Shown here: positions 42,621 through 52,574 of the stretch, piece by piece
Position numbering within the stretch: the stretch's first letter is position 1
How the letters are laid out: each line of letters begins with the position of its first letter
Source of the DNA: Heyndrickxia acidicola
Lineage (GTDB): Bacteria; Bacillota; Bacilli; Bacillales; Bacillaceae_C
Length of the DNA: 64,000 bases
Direction: 5' to 3'
NCBI RefSeq assembly: GCF_001636425.1
Contig: NZ_KV440953.1
Coordinates: 4,150,001 to 4,214,000 of the forward strand
The notes under the pieces: model-generated
Told to the model about the DNA's origin: nothing
What the model saw: the letters and a program-made list of their open reading frames with translations, nothing else
Database searches by the model: none
Translations under genes and position numbers: made by a program

Positions 42621-43001
42621 ATGTTGAAAATACTAAAAGGATGCCTGCAGGTGCTGGCATTATTTTTATTCGCAGATGCATTAAATGCATTGACAACAGC
42701 TCTTAATATCAAGATTCCAGGAAGCATCATTGGTCTGATTCTGCTATTTATCCTGCTGCAGACCAAGGTCGTCAAGCTAAGCTGGATTGAAACCGGCGGG
42801 AGCTTTTTATTAGCTGAGCTTCTGTTATTTTTCATTCCATCCGCAGTGGGGATGATGCAGTACCAGCATTTGCTGATGGATAACGGACTGAAAATACTAG
42901 TGATTATTATTTCCAGTTCTTTAATCGTTATGATTGGATCTGGTTTATTGGCAGAGCAAATAGGAAAACTGGTAAAACGAAAGGAAGAAAAACAAGTATG
43001 A
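42621..43001 (+). CDS. cidA: CidA/LrgA-family holin-like protein
   Basis: The start ATG 42621 follows AGAAGGTG. The 126-residue protein has four membrane helices and the family segments A-L-N-I-K-I-P-G-S-I-I-G-L (about 32-44) and F-F-I-P-S-A-V-G-M-M (about 72). CidA proteins act in control of murein hydrolase activity, programmed cell death and pyruvate uptake. The gene overlaps cidB by 4 bases (ATGA), and CidR lies divergently. Confidence 0.92.
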   Translation: MLKILKGCLQVLALFLFADALNALTTALNIKIPGSIIGLILLFILLQTKVVKLSWIETGGSFLLAELLLFFIPSAVGMMQYQHLLMDNGLKILVIIISSSLIVMIGSGLLAEQIGKLVKRKEEKQV

Positions 43002-43675
43002 TTTCAGGATTCATCGCTATTATAGCTACCATTGCTGTGTATGCAGGCTCTAAATGGTGCTACAAGCGGACAGGAAAAGCGTTCTTAACACCGCTTTTGA
43101 TCGCTCCGCTTATTTTAATTGTCATTTTGGCATGCACTCATATTTCTTACAGCACCTACAATGGAGGAGCAAAAGTCCTTACAAGCCTTCTACAGCCTGC
43201 AACGGTCGCTTTTGCCATTCCTTTATATAAATTCTTTCCGGTACTAAAAAAGCACGTTAGAGAAATCTTATCCGGAGTGGTTGTTGGTTCATTCATGTCC
43301 ATTTTTTCAGCAGCCTGCCTTGCTGTCTTGTTTGGCTTTAACGGCTCGCTGCTCCACAGTATCATGCCGTATTCAGTGACAACCCCGATTGCGATGGGGG
43401 TATCGCAAAAAATCGGCGGAATCCCAACGGTTACAGCTGTATTTGTCATCATCACCGGGATACTTGGAACCATTATTGGGCCATTGATTATTCGGATATT
43501 CCGTATCAACAGTGAAATTGCCCGCGGTGTTCTACTAGGCACAAGCTCGCATGGTGCCGGTACCTCCAAAGCACTCGAAATGAGCAGCATCTCCGGTGCC
43601 ATCTCCAGTGTCTGCATGGTGCTCGCAGCCATCATCTCATTCTGTGCCTCTCCGATCATTGCAACCCTCTTCTAA
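42998..43675 (+). CDS. cidB: CidB/LrgB-family membrane protein
   Basis: The 225-residue protein has about six membrane helices and the LrgB signatures: Y-N-G-G-A-K-V-L near 49, L-L-Q-P-A-T-V-A-F-A-I-P-L-Y, P-Y-S-V-T-T-P-I-A-M near 122 and G-T-S-S-H-G-A-G-T-S-K-A-L near 181. It works with CidA. It is translationally coupled to cidA through an ATGA overlap. Confidence 0.94.
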   Translation: MISGFIAIIATIAVYAGSKWCYKRTGKAFLTPLLIAPLILIVILACTHISYSTYNGGAKVLTSLLQPATVAFAIPLYKFFPVLKKHVREILSGVVVGSFMSIFSAACLAVLFGFNGSLLHSIMPYSVTTPIAMGVSQKIGGIPTVTAVFVIITGILGTIIGPLIIRIFRINSEIARGVLLGTSSHGAGTSKALEMSSISGAISSVCMVLAAIISFCASPIIATLF

Positions 43676-43678
43676 CTG

Positions 43679-43733
43679 AGTGCACTTTAGTGCTTCACCG
43701 CAAATTAGGGGTCTGACCCCTTCTATGCTTTAG
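43679..43733. repeat. GGGGTCWGACCCC palindromic repeat
   Basis: One copy at 43708-43720 between cidB and its terminator. Confidence 0.88.
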
Positions 43734-43737
43734 AGAA

Positions 43738-43785
43738 TGAAAGAGCAAGCAAATCCGCCGCAGCGGATTCGCTTGCTCTTTTTAC
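43738..43785 (+). terminator. Terminator of cidAB
   Basis: AAGAGCAAGC/GCTTGCTCTT with an inner stem AATCCGC/GCGGATT, then T5. Confidence 0.9.
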
Positions 43786-43970
43786 TTTTTAGAGCTAAAA
43801 AACAAGACCTCAAAACCATTCCAGCCCCTCATAGGACATCCTGTCGAATCCTCCCCCATTAGCGGTAAATCGCCCCTGTTAAAAACCTCCTAATTATTTT
43901 CCTAATATTTCACAAATATGAAGAAAATTAGTTTAAAATGAAGAAAAAAGCACCGATAGGGGAGAGCGGC

Positions 43971-44897
43971 TTGAGAAAAAAATGGTCCATTGTGTTTATT
44001 GTTGCGGGAATTTTGTCCCTCGTGTTTGGGTGTCTAAGCCTGACAGCAGAAAAACAGGAAAAAGGACGAACAGTGGCGAATGCCAGTCCTAAAAAAGAAG
44101 AGTCAGATCAGAAGGTGACCCTAAAGCTCCAAACAGTCAATCCGGAAAAAACTCCAACCAAACCGGAACAGCAGGAAGCAAAAACAAGCAAGGACGGCAA
44201 CAGCCAAACCAACAGCCAAACCAACAGCCAAAACAAAAACATCCTTTCCTCAGCCAAAGTCGCTTCATCAAATGAATCCAAAAAAAGAGTAGCATACCTG
44301 ACATTCGATGACGGACCGAATACCAACACCATGCGCCTTCTTGGCATTCTGGACCAGTACCATGTTAAAGCGACCTTTTTTATGCTGAATTATAATATGC
44401 TTGGCCAACAAAAGGCAGTTAAAAAAATGGCCAATGAAGGCTTTGGAATTGGCTGCCATGGCGTAACGCACCAAGTGAGCAAGTTTTACCATTCACCAGC
44501 CTCTGCGTATGGTGAAATGAAAACCTGTTTAGCAACCATGAAGGACATTACCCATAAAACATCCATTATGATCCGCACACCATATGGAAGTGTTCCTTAT
44601 ATGACACCCCCTTTTATGAAAATCATGGATCAGCATGGGTACCATCTGTGGGATTGGAATGTTGACAGCCTGGACTGGAAATTCTTAAACGGTCCGAAAA
44701 CAGCCCAGTACACGATCAGCCAGATTGCTGCCCTGAAGAATAGAGGCATTACTCCGGTTATTCTCATGCATGATAAATCGACAACAAGCGACGCAGTCCC
44801 TGCCATTATTCGCTATCTAAAGGCAAACGGCTATGACATCAAAGCCCTTACAAATACGCTCACACCGTTGAATTTCAGGAATCATCATCAGTTATAG
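43971..44897 (+). CDS. Membrane-anchored polysaccharide deacetylase (NodB domain)
   Basis: I choose TTG 43971, which lies just after AGGGGAGAG; an ATG at 43938 has no ribosome binding site. The 308-residue protein has a single N-terminal membrane helix, a basic/serine-threonine-rich linker with S-Q-T-N-S-Q-T-N repeats (85-100), and a NodB domain with T-F-D-D-G-P (catalytic and metal aspartates), C-H-G-V-T-H (two metal histidines) and R-T-P-Y-G-S. It acts outside the membrane on peptidoglycan or another N-acetylated glycan. It resembles B. subtilis YheN. Confidence 0.87.
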   Translation: MRKKWSIVFIVAGILSLVFGCLSLTAEKQEKGRTVANASPKKEESDQKVTLKLQTVNPEKTPTKPEQQEAKTSKDGNSQTNSQTNSQNKNILSSAKVASSNESKKRVAYLTFDDGPNTNTMRLLGILDQYHVKATFFMLNYNMLGQQKAVKKMANEGFGIGCHGVTHQVSKFYHSPASAYGEMKTCLATMKDITHKTSIMIRTPYGSVPYMTPPFMKIMDQHGYHLWDWNVDSLDWKFLNGPKTAQYTISQIAALKNRGITPVILMHDKSTTSDAVPAIIRYLKANGYDIKALTNTLTPLNFRNHHQL

Positions 44898-45024
44898 GTT
44901 TAAATACTGGTAATCTATCTATTTTCTAGGTCCATTTCATTATTTTTAAAAAAATAGAAAAAAAGTCCTGATTATATGATAAACTTTGACATGATAAGAC
45001 ATTTGAAAGGATGGATTTAGAAAA

Positions 45025-46392
45025 TTGTTGAAACATCACAAGTTCATATTGCTCCTTGCTTTGGCCTTATTTGTACTATCATCAACAGCATTTAATGCTT
45101 TTTCGCTTCAAGCAGCGGCTTCGACTAAATCGGCCGGCACCTATTCGGTGAACGCCACTTCGTTGAATGTACGTCAGGCTGCCAACGCAAGCTCCCGCGG
45201 TCTTGGAACATTGAAGCATGGAACCAAAGTCTCTGTTTCCAAATGGAGCGGCAATTGGGCGTACATGGCGTCCGGTAAGCTGAAAGGCTATGTCAGCGGC
45301 ACCTACCTGACAAAGGTATCTTCTTCAAGTACTGCCCAAGCATCGTCGACATCCAGTACAACCACACTGGGCCAAAAAGAGGTAAATGCTGCTTCTTTGT
45401 ACATGAGAAAAGGTCCAGGAACCAACTACAGTACGATCGGCGTCCTAACAAAGGGTACGAAAGTCACTGTTTACAGCATTAAAAACAACTGGGCATATAT
45501 CCTGTCCGGAAAAACAAAAGGCTACGTTTCGGCGAAGTACTTATCTGTTATCCAATCAAGTTCCTCGTCAAACAATGGCGGAAGTGCAAGCGTGCCTCCA
45601 ACGGCTCCAAAGCCTGCACCGACACCATCCAAGCCTTCATCTGGTGTAAGAATTGTCACAGCAGCCTATCTGAATGTCCGCTCTGGCCCTGATGCCGGCA
45701 CAAAAGCGGTGGGAGTGCTGAAAGCAGGAAATGCCGTCACGGTTCAAAGCACAACCGGCAGCTGGGCATACATTGTATTCGGCTCCCTCAAAGGGTATGT
45801 CAGCGTGAACTACTTATCAGCTTCAGGCCAACGAATCATTTGTATTGATCCAGGTCATGGCGGCAAGGATGACGGTGCTTCCGGGAACGGTTTATTGGAA
45901 AAGGACATCAATTTATCCATTGGACTCAAGGTGCGCACACTCCTTGAAAATGCGGGGATTAAAGTCGTAATGACGCGTACAGATGATACCTTTATTCCGC
46001 TTCAAACCCGTGTAGACATTGGCGAACAAGCCCATGCAGATGCTTATGTCAGTATCCATACGAATTCAGGCGATGGTGACACAAGTGCAAATGGAATTGA
46101 AACCTTCTATAACACAACCGGCTCTGTTCAAAGAGGTAATGACAGCATCAAAATGGCAGGCTTTATCCAGCAGCGCATGGTACAGGAAATGGGATCTGAG
46201 GACCGTGGAACGAAATTCGGCGATCTTCATGTCTTAAGAGAAAATTCACTTCCTGCTATTTTGGTAGAAGTTGGATTTATTACCAACAAAAAAGAAGCGA
46301 CTCAAAAGCTTGCAAGCGATAAATATCGCAATCTAGCGGCTCAAGCCATTTACTTAGGCATACTAGATTACTATAATTATAAGGGACAATGA
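45025..46392 (+). CDS. N-acetylmuramoyl-L-alanine amidase with three SH3b domains
   Basis: The 455-residue secreted protein has a signal peptide (1-31), three SH3b wall-binding repeats (about 37-95, 115-172, 205-265; each V-N-A-x-S/Y-L-N/Y-V/M-R) and an Amidase_3 domain (270-455). Zinc ligands and catalytic residues are visible in D-P-G-H-G-G-K-D-D near 276, the glutamate of N-G-L-L-E-K-D near 291, S-I-H-T-N near 344 and L-V-E-V-G-F near 416. It cleaves the bond between MurNAc and L-alanine. The start is TTG (45025 or 45028) after GAAAGGATGG. It is followed by a terminator. Confidence 0.92.
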   Translation: MLKHHKFILLLALALFVLSSTAFNAFSLQAAASTKSAGTYSVNATSLNVRQAANASSRGLGTLKHGTKVSVSKWSGNWAYMASGKLKGYVSGTYLTKVSSSSTAQASSTSSTTTLGQKEVNAASLYMRKGPGTNYSTIGVLTKGTKVTVYSIKNNWAYILSGKTKGYVSAKYLSVIQSSSSSNNGGSASVPPTAPKPAPTPSKPSSGVRIVTAAYLNVRSGPDAGTKAVGVLKAGNAVTVQSTTGSWAYIVFGSLKGYVSVNYLSASGQRIICIDPGHGGKDDGASGNGLLEKDINLSIGLKVRTLLENAGIKVVMTRTDDTFIPLQTRVDIGEQAHADAYVSIHTNSGDGDTSANGIETFYNTTGSVQRGNDSIKMAGFIQQRMVQEMGSEDRGTKFGDLHVLRENSLPAILVEVGFITNKKEATQKLASDKYRNLAAQAIYLGILDYYNYKGQ

Positions 46393-46421
46393 TAACGGAC
46401 AATTACGTCCGTTTTCTTTTT
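46393..46421 (+). terminator. Terminator of the amidase gene
   Basis: AACGGAC/GTCCGTT stem with an AATTAC loop, followed by T-rich sequence. Confidence 0.75.
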
Positions 46422-46518
46422 ACATAAGACTTTTTCACAGCATAGGAAAAAGCCGGACTCTACATGTGGAAAGCTCTGTCATTTCATTTCTAAAACTATC
46501 GTTAGAAAGGAATTTTCT

Positions 46519-48162
46519 ATGAAAAAAATCCCTTTGTTACTGACTTTCTTAGCTGTCTGCCTTGCAGGACCGGCCATTGCTCATGGTTCGGAAAAACCTC
46601 CAAAAGAGGGAGTTATGATTGGTTTTAACGGTAAAACGAATGAACAGGAATTAGAGAAATATGGTATGAAGATCGATCATGTTTTTAACAGTATCAGAGC
46701 GGTTTCCGGAACCATCTCACCAGCAGCGAAGCAAGCCGTCGAGAAGCTTCCTAATATTAAATGGGTTGAGTCAAACCAAACAGTCAGAATGCAGGGCCAG
46801 GTTCCGACATCCGGCCTTTCGACGGTAAAATCAACTCAGGCTGAGAGCCTTGGTTTAACCGGCAAGGGTGTAAAGGTCGCGGTGATTGATACGGGGATTG
46901 ATCTCCATCACCCTGATTTGCACGTGGCAGGAGGCGTTTCAGAGGTAGGCTACACAAGATCCTATAATGACGATAACGGCCATGGCACTCACGTAGCAGG
47001 CATTATTGGCGCCTTGAATAACTCGATCGGTGTTGTCGGTGTGGCTCCAGACGTATCCCTTTATGCTGTAAAAGCACTTGACCAGGACGGTAAAGGGGAC
47101 CTTGGAGACATCATTGCAGGAATCGACTGGGCGATCCGAAACCATATGAATATCATCAATTTAAGCCTGACCATCGACCAGGGCTCGCAGGCGCTGCAGG
47201 CAGAGGTCAACAAAGCCTACAGCAAAGGCGTAATTGTTGTAGCAGCAGCAGGAAACATAGAGGACCCAGATACAAGGGTGACGGATGTTCTTTATCCCGC
47301 ACGCTATTCAACGGTGATTTCAGTAGGCTCCATCGACAGAACCTACCATCGCTCAAGCTTTTCCTATTATGGCAAGGATTTAGACTTTATGGCGCCGGGT
47401 GAAAACATCCTCAGCACCTTTATCAATCCGCGTTCAAAAAGCAATCTAGGATACTATCAAAAAGACACGGGTACCTCCATGGCAACCCCGTATGTCTCGG
47501 GAGTCTTTGCATTATACAAGCAGGCGTATCCATCTCTTGGCATATCTGCGATTGAATGGCTTGCTGAAAAAAATGCCAAAGACCTGGGAGCGAAAGGAAA
47601 GGATAAGTATTACGGCTATGGCCTGATCCAAGCGCCTAAAGTGCCGTATACAGACATCTCTCCAACCAGCAGCTATGCGGCATATATAGATGATCTATAC
47701 AGCCGCCACATCCTTAAACCGACACAGGACGGCACATTCCAGCCAACAGGTACCATTACCAGAGCCGATGCGGTATCCATGATCGGCATGGCGAAAAACT
47801 GGAATGGAACACCGCGCAATACAGCTTTCTCAGACGTACCGGCATCCAATCCTGCTTCAGGCTATATTTCGTCTGCTGATGCGGCAAAAGCCATTGAACA
47901 CAAATATCAAAATAACCTTTTTAATCCGGAGTGGCGCCTGTTAAGAGGCGATGCGGCCTTTATGCTGGCAACATCCTTTAACAACCCTATGATTGACACC
48001 CAGGCTTTCAAGGACGTCAATTCCAGCATGTCCTTCTACGAGCAGGCAAATGCTCTGGTAAAAGCGAATATCATCCGTGCCTATGCGGATGGAACCTTTA
48101 AGCCTGAAACCACCATTACAAAGCAAGACTTTGTCGAGTATCTGGCGAAGGAATTGCATTAA
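46519..48162 (+). CDS. Secreted S8 subtilase with C-terminal SLH domains
   Basis: The 547-residue protein has a signal peptide (1-22), an I9-type propeptide (30-95) and a subtilisin domain (100-370). The catalytic residues are D124 (I-D-T-G-I-D), H155 (N-G-H-G-T-H-V-A-G), the oxyanion asparagine in A-A-A-G-N near 250 and S320 (G-T-S-M-A-T-P). Three SLH-type motifs follow (about 378-547; D-G-T-F-Q-P-T-G-T-I-T-R-A and D-G-T-F-K-P-E-T-T-I-T-K). It is a surface protease, much shorter than the neighbour at 36988 and without the Ig-like modules. AGAAAGGA precedes the ATG. Confidence 0.93.
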   Translation: MKKIPLLLTFLAVCLAGPAIAHGSEKPPKEGVMIGFNGKTNEQELEKYGMKIDHVFNSIRAVSGTISPAAKQAVEKLPNIKWVESNQTVRMQGQVPTSGLSTVKSTQAESLGLTGKGVKVAVIDTGIDLHHPDLHVAGGVSEVGYTRSYNDDNGHGTHVAGIIGALNNSIGVVGVAPDVSLYAVKALDQDGKGDLGDIIAGIDWAIRNHMNIINLSLTIDQGSQALQAEVNKAYSKGVIVVAAAGNIEDPDTRVTDVLYPARYSTVISVGSIDRTYHRSSFSYYGKDLDFMAPGENILSTFINPRSKSNLGYYQKDTGTSMATPYVSGVFALYKQAYPSLGISAIEWLAEKNAKDLGAKGKDKYYGYGLIQAPKVPYTDISPTSSYAAYIDDLYSRHILKPTQDGTFQPTGTITRADAVSMIGMAKNWNGTPRNTAFSDVPASNPASGYISSADAAKAIEHKYQNNLFNPEWRLLRGDAAFMLATSFNNPMIDTQAFKDVNSSMSFYEQANALVKANIIRAYADGTFKPETTITKQDFVEYLAKELH

Positions 48163-48163
48163 A

Positions 48164-48201
48164 TAAAAAAACGAGATCTCAATAGAGGTCTCGTTTTTTT
48201 A
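48164..48201 (+). terminator. Terminator of the second subtilase gene
   Basis: AAACGAGATCTC/AGGTCTCGTTT stem followed by T7. Confidence 0.9.
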
Positions 48202-48541
48202 TAATAAATTATCAGTTAATTATAGAATTAGACTAAAAATAACATAGTAATGACAGATAGTAGCATTTATATTACACAATATTACAAAGGGAGTAAGGGG
48301 TCTTTTTCTGTTTTTTGGTAAAGAAAAGAAAAAAATGTGAAATTTATAGTTTAAAAGTGTTAAACATTCATCAAAACCTGTCGATACATAGAAGTGAGTT
48401 GGGAAAAAACTCACATTTTACTAAATTGGGAAAAAATACTTGGTGTAAAAGTCTTGTTATTTTTGTCATTTAAGGTAAAATAATTGTAGTAAGAAAAACT
48501 ATCCAATTGAGGATAGTTGTAGAAATGCATGAAGAAAATGG

Positions 48542-48570
48542 TTGACCAAGTAAATAGTCTTGGGTATAAT
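48542..48570 (+). promoter_or_regulatory. Promoter of the first S-layer-like gene
   Basis: TTGACC at 48542-48547 and a perfect TATAAT at 48565-48570, spacing 17. It gives an untranslated leader of about 145 bases, as often seen for S-layer genes. The gap 48202-48541 before it holds nothing I can name. The leader is homologous to that of the gene at 54299. Confidence 0.82.
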
Positions 48571-48723
48571 GAACTTCGTGTGTTACTATATTACTTATTT
48601 TGTAAGTTACTAGCATCTTTGGCTGGACGAAAAGGCATACATATTTTAAAAAATAAGAAGCCAGTTCTATCCGGGATCTAGCTAATTAAGATTAAAAGGA
48701 TAATAAGGGAGGAAATACCTACA

Positions 48724-51424
48724 ATGGCTCAATCTAAGTCTCGCAAACTTGTAACTGGAACCATTTCTGCAGCAGTTATCGCTAGTGCATTGGCACCATG
48801 TAAACTTACCTTATAGCTTTAAAGATGGTTCAACAGTAGCTTCATTCACTTATGGTGGACACTACTATAAATCAGTAAAACTAAGCACTCCATATGCACC
48901 AGGCGTAAAAACAGTAACAGTAACTGGTCCTAAACAAATCATGGTTGTATTTACAGACGGCGTAACAAAAACTGTAAACCTGCCTTACAGATTTAAAGCT
49001 GGATCTACTGTAACTTCATTCTCATATTTCGGTCACAACTACAGCTCAGTAAAACTTAGCACTGCATATGCACCAAAAGTAACTTCTGCTGTAGCATTAA
49101 ACGAAAAATCAATCAAAGTAGTATTTGAAAATGGTGAAACAGAAACTGTAAGCTTACCATACCGTTTCAAAGATGGTTCTACTGAAGCTTCTTTCACTTT
49201 TGCTGGAATCAGCTATAAATCAGTAAAACTAGACACTCCATATGTTGCTACTGTTAACAGCATTGGCACTCTTGACGATATTACAATCAACCAAGGTGAC
49301 GACGCTTCTAAGGTTCTTCCTGCAACAGTTAAAGAAATGCTATCTAATGGCACTTCTAAAGACGTAAACGTAACATGGGATACTACTAAACTAGATGTTA
49401 ACACTCCTGCAACTTACGCTTTAACTGGTAAAGTTGACGGAACTGACAAAACTGCTTCTGTAAACGTAATCGTTAAATCAGTAGCTCCACAAGTTACTGG
49501 TGTAAGTGCGATTAACGGTACTCAATTGCTTGTTAAATTCAATAAACCAGTAAACGCTGACACTACTACTACAGATGATGCATATACTTCATCAGCAGCT
49601 AATTTAGCAAATTATTCTCTAAGTGGTTCAAATAAAATAGATTCAGCTGTAGTTCAAGCTGATGGTAAATCTGTGGTTTTAACTCTTGATGCCCCAGTTG
49701 CAAACACTACATCAGCAACTTATACATTGACTGTTAGTGGAGTAACTTTAGCTGATGCTACAACTGTGGTTCCAACCTATGCAGGAGTGGTAAACGTTAG
49801 TGATACAACAGCACCAACTGTAACAGCTGCTACTGCTTCCACAAATGGAGCAACTACAAATTCAGCTACATTAACTTTCTCTAAACCTGTTACTAGTTTA
49901 ACTGCTATTAAAATTGATGGAACTGTAGTAAGTAGTTCTGATTATAAGGTAACTACTGGAACTACAACATTACAAATTAATGGGCTAAGCTTAGATTCAA
50001 GCCAAACTCATTCAATTGAAGTAGTTGGTTTAACTGATGCGTCTGGCAACGTTAATTCAGACCAAACATCTACATTAACAATTACTAAAGACGTAAATGC
50101 ACCAATGATTTCTTCTGTTACTGCAAATGGTGACAAATCATTAGAAATTACTTTTAACAAGCAAATGGGAACAGTACCAAGTAGTAGCTTCACTTTAAAA
50201 GATGAAGCATACAATGACTTAGGAACTGTAACTGTAAATGCAGACCCTGCTGATACAACTGGAACAAAATATATAGCAACATTTAATGAGGGTTCAAGTT
50301 TCTTTACAAACTCTAACACTAGAAACTTAACACTAGTTGTTTCTGGTACAGGAGTTACCGATTACGTTGGTAACGTATTAGCTGCTACAACAAAAACTGT
50401 ATCATTAACTAAAGATACTACTCTTCCAGCTGTTACTGGTGTAACTGTACAAAAAAATTCAACTACTGGCGCAGTAACATCATTTACAGTTAACTTTAAT
50501 AAAGCATTAAACGCTGGAACTATTAGCTCATCTAATGTAACATTAGTAGATTCAAATGGAATTTTATTGGATACTACTACTGCTGGTACAAAAGTTATCT
50601 CTGATGCAACAGTTAAAGCTGGAGATACTAAGGCTGTATTTAATGTAGCAAATGGTGCAATGTTCTCTGGTCAATATTCATTTGATTTAGCAGCTAAATC
50701 TGTTACTGACCAATCTTACACTGGTAACCAAAACGCTGAGTATTCAACAACTGTAGATACTGGTACTTCTTCTGTTGGAACATTTACTGATACAGCTAGT
50801 GCTACTTCGACTCCTATTTCTGGGGTAGTTTCAAACGTAATCAAAGTAACTTATTCAACTCCAGTTAAAGGTGGTCTTGGAGCAGGTTCTGCAACACAAC
50901 CTTCAAACTACACAATCAATGGAACAGCTCTACCTGCTGGCACAGTTATCACATTAGATTCTACTCAAAAAGTAGCAACTATTACGTTACCTGCTGGCTC
51001 ATTTACAACTACTGATACTGCAGCAGTCTTCAAAGTAAATGGTGTTGTTTCAACAACGGGCGCAACATTGTCACCAAGTACTCAATTATTGACAGTTACA
51101 GATAACGTTGCACCAGTATTGAAAAATGCTACTGTAAATGCTGATAACTCTTTAAGCTTAGGATTTGACTCTACAGTTGCAAGTGCAGCTTCTGCAGATT
51201 TAAAAGACTTGGTTGTAACTGTTAACGGTAATGTTCTTCCAACAAGTGATTTAGTAATTAAAGACGGCAGTGGTGCGGATACTGGTAAATATGTAATCAC
51301 TGATTCTAATGTTGACTTTACTAAAGCAAATTCAATCGTAGTTGGAACTGCTGCAACAACTGCTAATATTACTGACGTTGCTGGTAACGTTGTTACTGCA
51401 GGAACTACTATTACAGTAAAATAA
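48724..51424 (+). pseudogene. S-layer-like Ig-repeat protein, broken after the signal peptide
   Basis: The gene starts ATG 48724 behind GGGAGGAAA and reads M-A-Q-S-K-S-R-K-L-V-T-G-T-I-S through the signal peptide, then hits TAG 48817-48819 in this frame. The rest of the protein, about 870 residues, continues in the +1 frame to 51424. Comparison with the paralogue at 54299 shows about 101 nt missing right after the signal peptide, which removes its end and half of the first ~58-residue repeat. The body has two more repeats (L-P-Y-R-F-K-x-G-S-T), then a bacterial Ig-like part with many A-P-x-V-T-x-V and F-N-K segments. Codon choice is strongly biased (GTA, GCT, ACT), as in very highly expressed genes. 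No SLH domain is present. Confidence 0.82.
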
Positions 51425-51478
51425 CTCTTTGAAATTAGGACATTATATCGCTTAAGATAGATTTCAAAAGAGTGACTG

Positions 51479-51520
51479 AAAGCTCAGTAGAGAGAAATTT
51501 CTACTGAGTTTTTCTTTTTT
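51479..51520 (+). terminator. Terminator of the first S-layer-like gene
   Basis: CTCAGTAGA/TCTACTGAG stem followed by T. Confidence 0.85.
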
Positions 51521-51576
51521 AGATGACCGTATCAAATAGAAAAATAAGCATATATTATAAATTGGATAATAAACAA

Positions 51577-51615
51577 GAAAGCCCTAATTCCATTAAAGGA
51601 GTTAGGGCTTTTTCT
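51577..51615 (+). terminator. Second hairpin terminator, duplicated at 62894
   Basis: AAAGCCCTAA..TTAGGGCTTT with a T-run. The same hairpin with its downstream CTCATGA-type flank recurs at 62894-62932, upstream of a paralogous small gene, so the terminator was copied with it. Confidence 0.85.
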
Positions 51616-51682
51616 CATGACTATAAAAGGGAGTGAATAAAATACAAGGAAAGGAAATTATGTTAATGGAGGTTGGTTTACC

Positions 51683-51968
51683 ATGTTTGAAGAAGTAAAT
51701 TTGGGGCTTATTAATTTATTTAGTCAAAGAATGAAAAAAACATTTAATACATCAGTGGTATCTTCAGAGGTGTCCTACAAATCTTTAAATGTAGTTAACC
51801 ATAATTCTATTTATAAAAAACTGATTACTCTGACTACTTTACATACGCTTAATTATTCAGATAATAAACGTAATCAGTGGAATGCAGGATTTGTAGTGGA
51901 AGAGGTGACTAGGAGATTATTTATGGATTAAAAATGGGGAACCGATTGCATATGAACTGTATGAATAA
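51683..51968 (+). pseudogene. Small-protein family copy A, frameshifted
   Basis: The frame reads M-F-E-E-V-N-L-G-L-I-N-L-F, then Y-S-D-N-K-R-N-Q-W-N-A-G-F-V-V, and stops at 51931. In the other frame the end W-I-K-N-G-E-P-I-A-Y-E-L-Y-E, stopping at 51968, is nearly identical to the C-terminus of the intact paralogue at 62995. A frameshift near 51900-51915 therefore breaks the gene. GGAGGTTGG lies before the ATG. The family is not known to me. Confidence 0.65.
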
Positions 51969-51997
51969 TATCAAAGATATGGGAAGGAGCTATGATA

Positions 51998-52296
51998 ATG
52001 CAATATGTTGATTGGTTTGTTGCAACTATTAAAGACAAGTTTGATATGGTTGTAGATAGTGAAGAAGTAAGCTTTGAAGCATACGAGTTTTACCATGAAG
52101 AGCTGGATGAGTTACTCATTCCAGAAGAGCATCTAAAAAACTTTCTGACCCTTTATTATTCGAAACACTGTTGTATGTGGATGATGAAGGTTATGAATGG
52201 ATAGCGGGTGTAGTGGAGGACAAGAAGACTGGAAAATTGCTATACGAAGTCTGGATAAGAAACGGTGAGCAGCTTGCTAATAGTCTGTATGTATAA
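51998..52296 (+). pseudogene. Small-protein family copy B, frameshift in an A-tract
   Basis: ATG 51998 follows GGAAGGAG with good spacing. The frame encodes M-Q-Y-V-D-W-F-V-A-T-I and an acidic middle, then goes out of frame. Seven instead of six A at 52135-52140 would restore a 99-residue protein that ends Y-V-D-D-E-G-Y-E-W-I-A-G-V and V-W-I-R-N-G-E-Q-L-A-N-S-L-Y-V. This end aligns with the paralogues at 51683 and 62995 (W-x-x-N-G-E). It may be a true pseudogene, a slippage site or a base-call error. Confidence 0.6.
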
Positions 52297-52316
52297 TTTG
52301 AAGGGATGAAGAAGAA

Positions 52317-52574
52317 TTGAGATATAACAAAATTGTGCTAGAAAGTGAAGTACTGTACAGGGGGTATGATGAGTCCACTGGATACTATCAAAGAGGGATG
52401 CTGACTGAGAAGGAACTCTGTCAAAAACTTCGGGAAGAGGCTATTGATAACGTTATTAATATAAATACTGAATTAGTCGAACAAGCTATAGGTAAGATTC
52501 CAGATGAACACCACAGAGAAATGGTTCATAGTTATCTGGATTACCTTGAGCATTTAGTCGAATCTTTTGAGTAA
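52317..52574 (+). CDS. Hypothetical protein (85 aa), unrecognised
   Basis: TTG 52317 follows AAGGGA with 10-base spacing. The peptide is acidic and mainly helical, with Y-R-G-Y-D-E-S-T-G-Y-Y near residue 13 and H-R-E-M-V-H-S-Y-L-D-Y-L near 65. No signal peptide or membrane helix. It lies 20 bases behind the broken copy B and might once have shared its transcript. I know no family for it. Confidence 0.55.
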   Translation: MRYNKIVLESEVLYRGYDESTGYYQRGMLTEKELCQKLREEAIDNVININTELVEQAIGKIPDEHHREMVHSYLDYLEHLVESFE

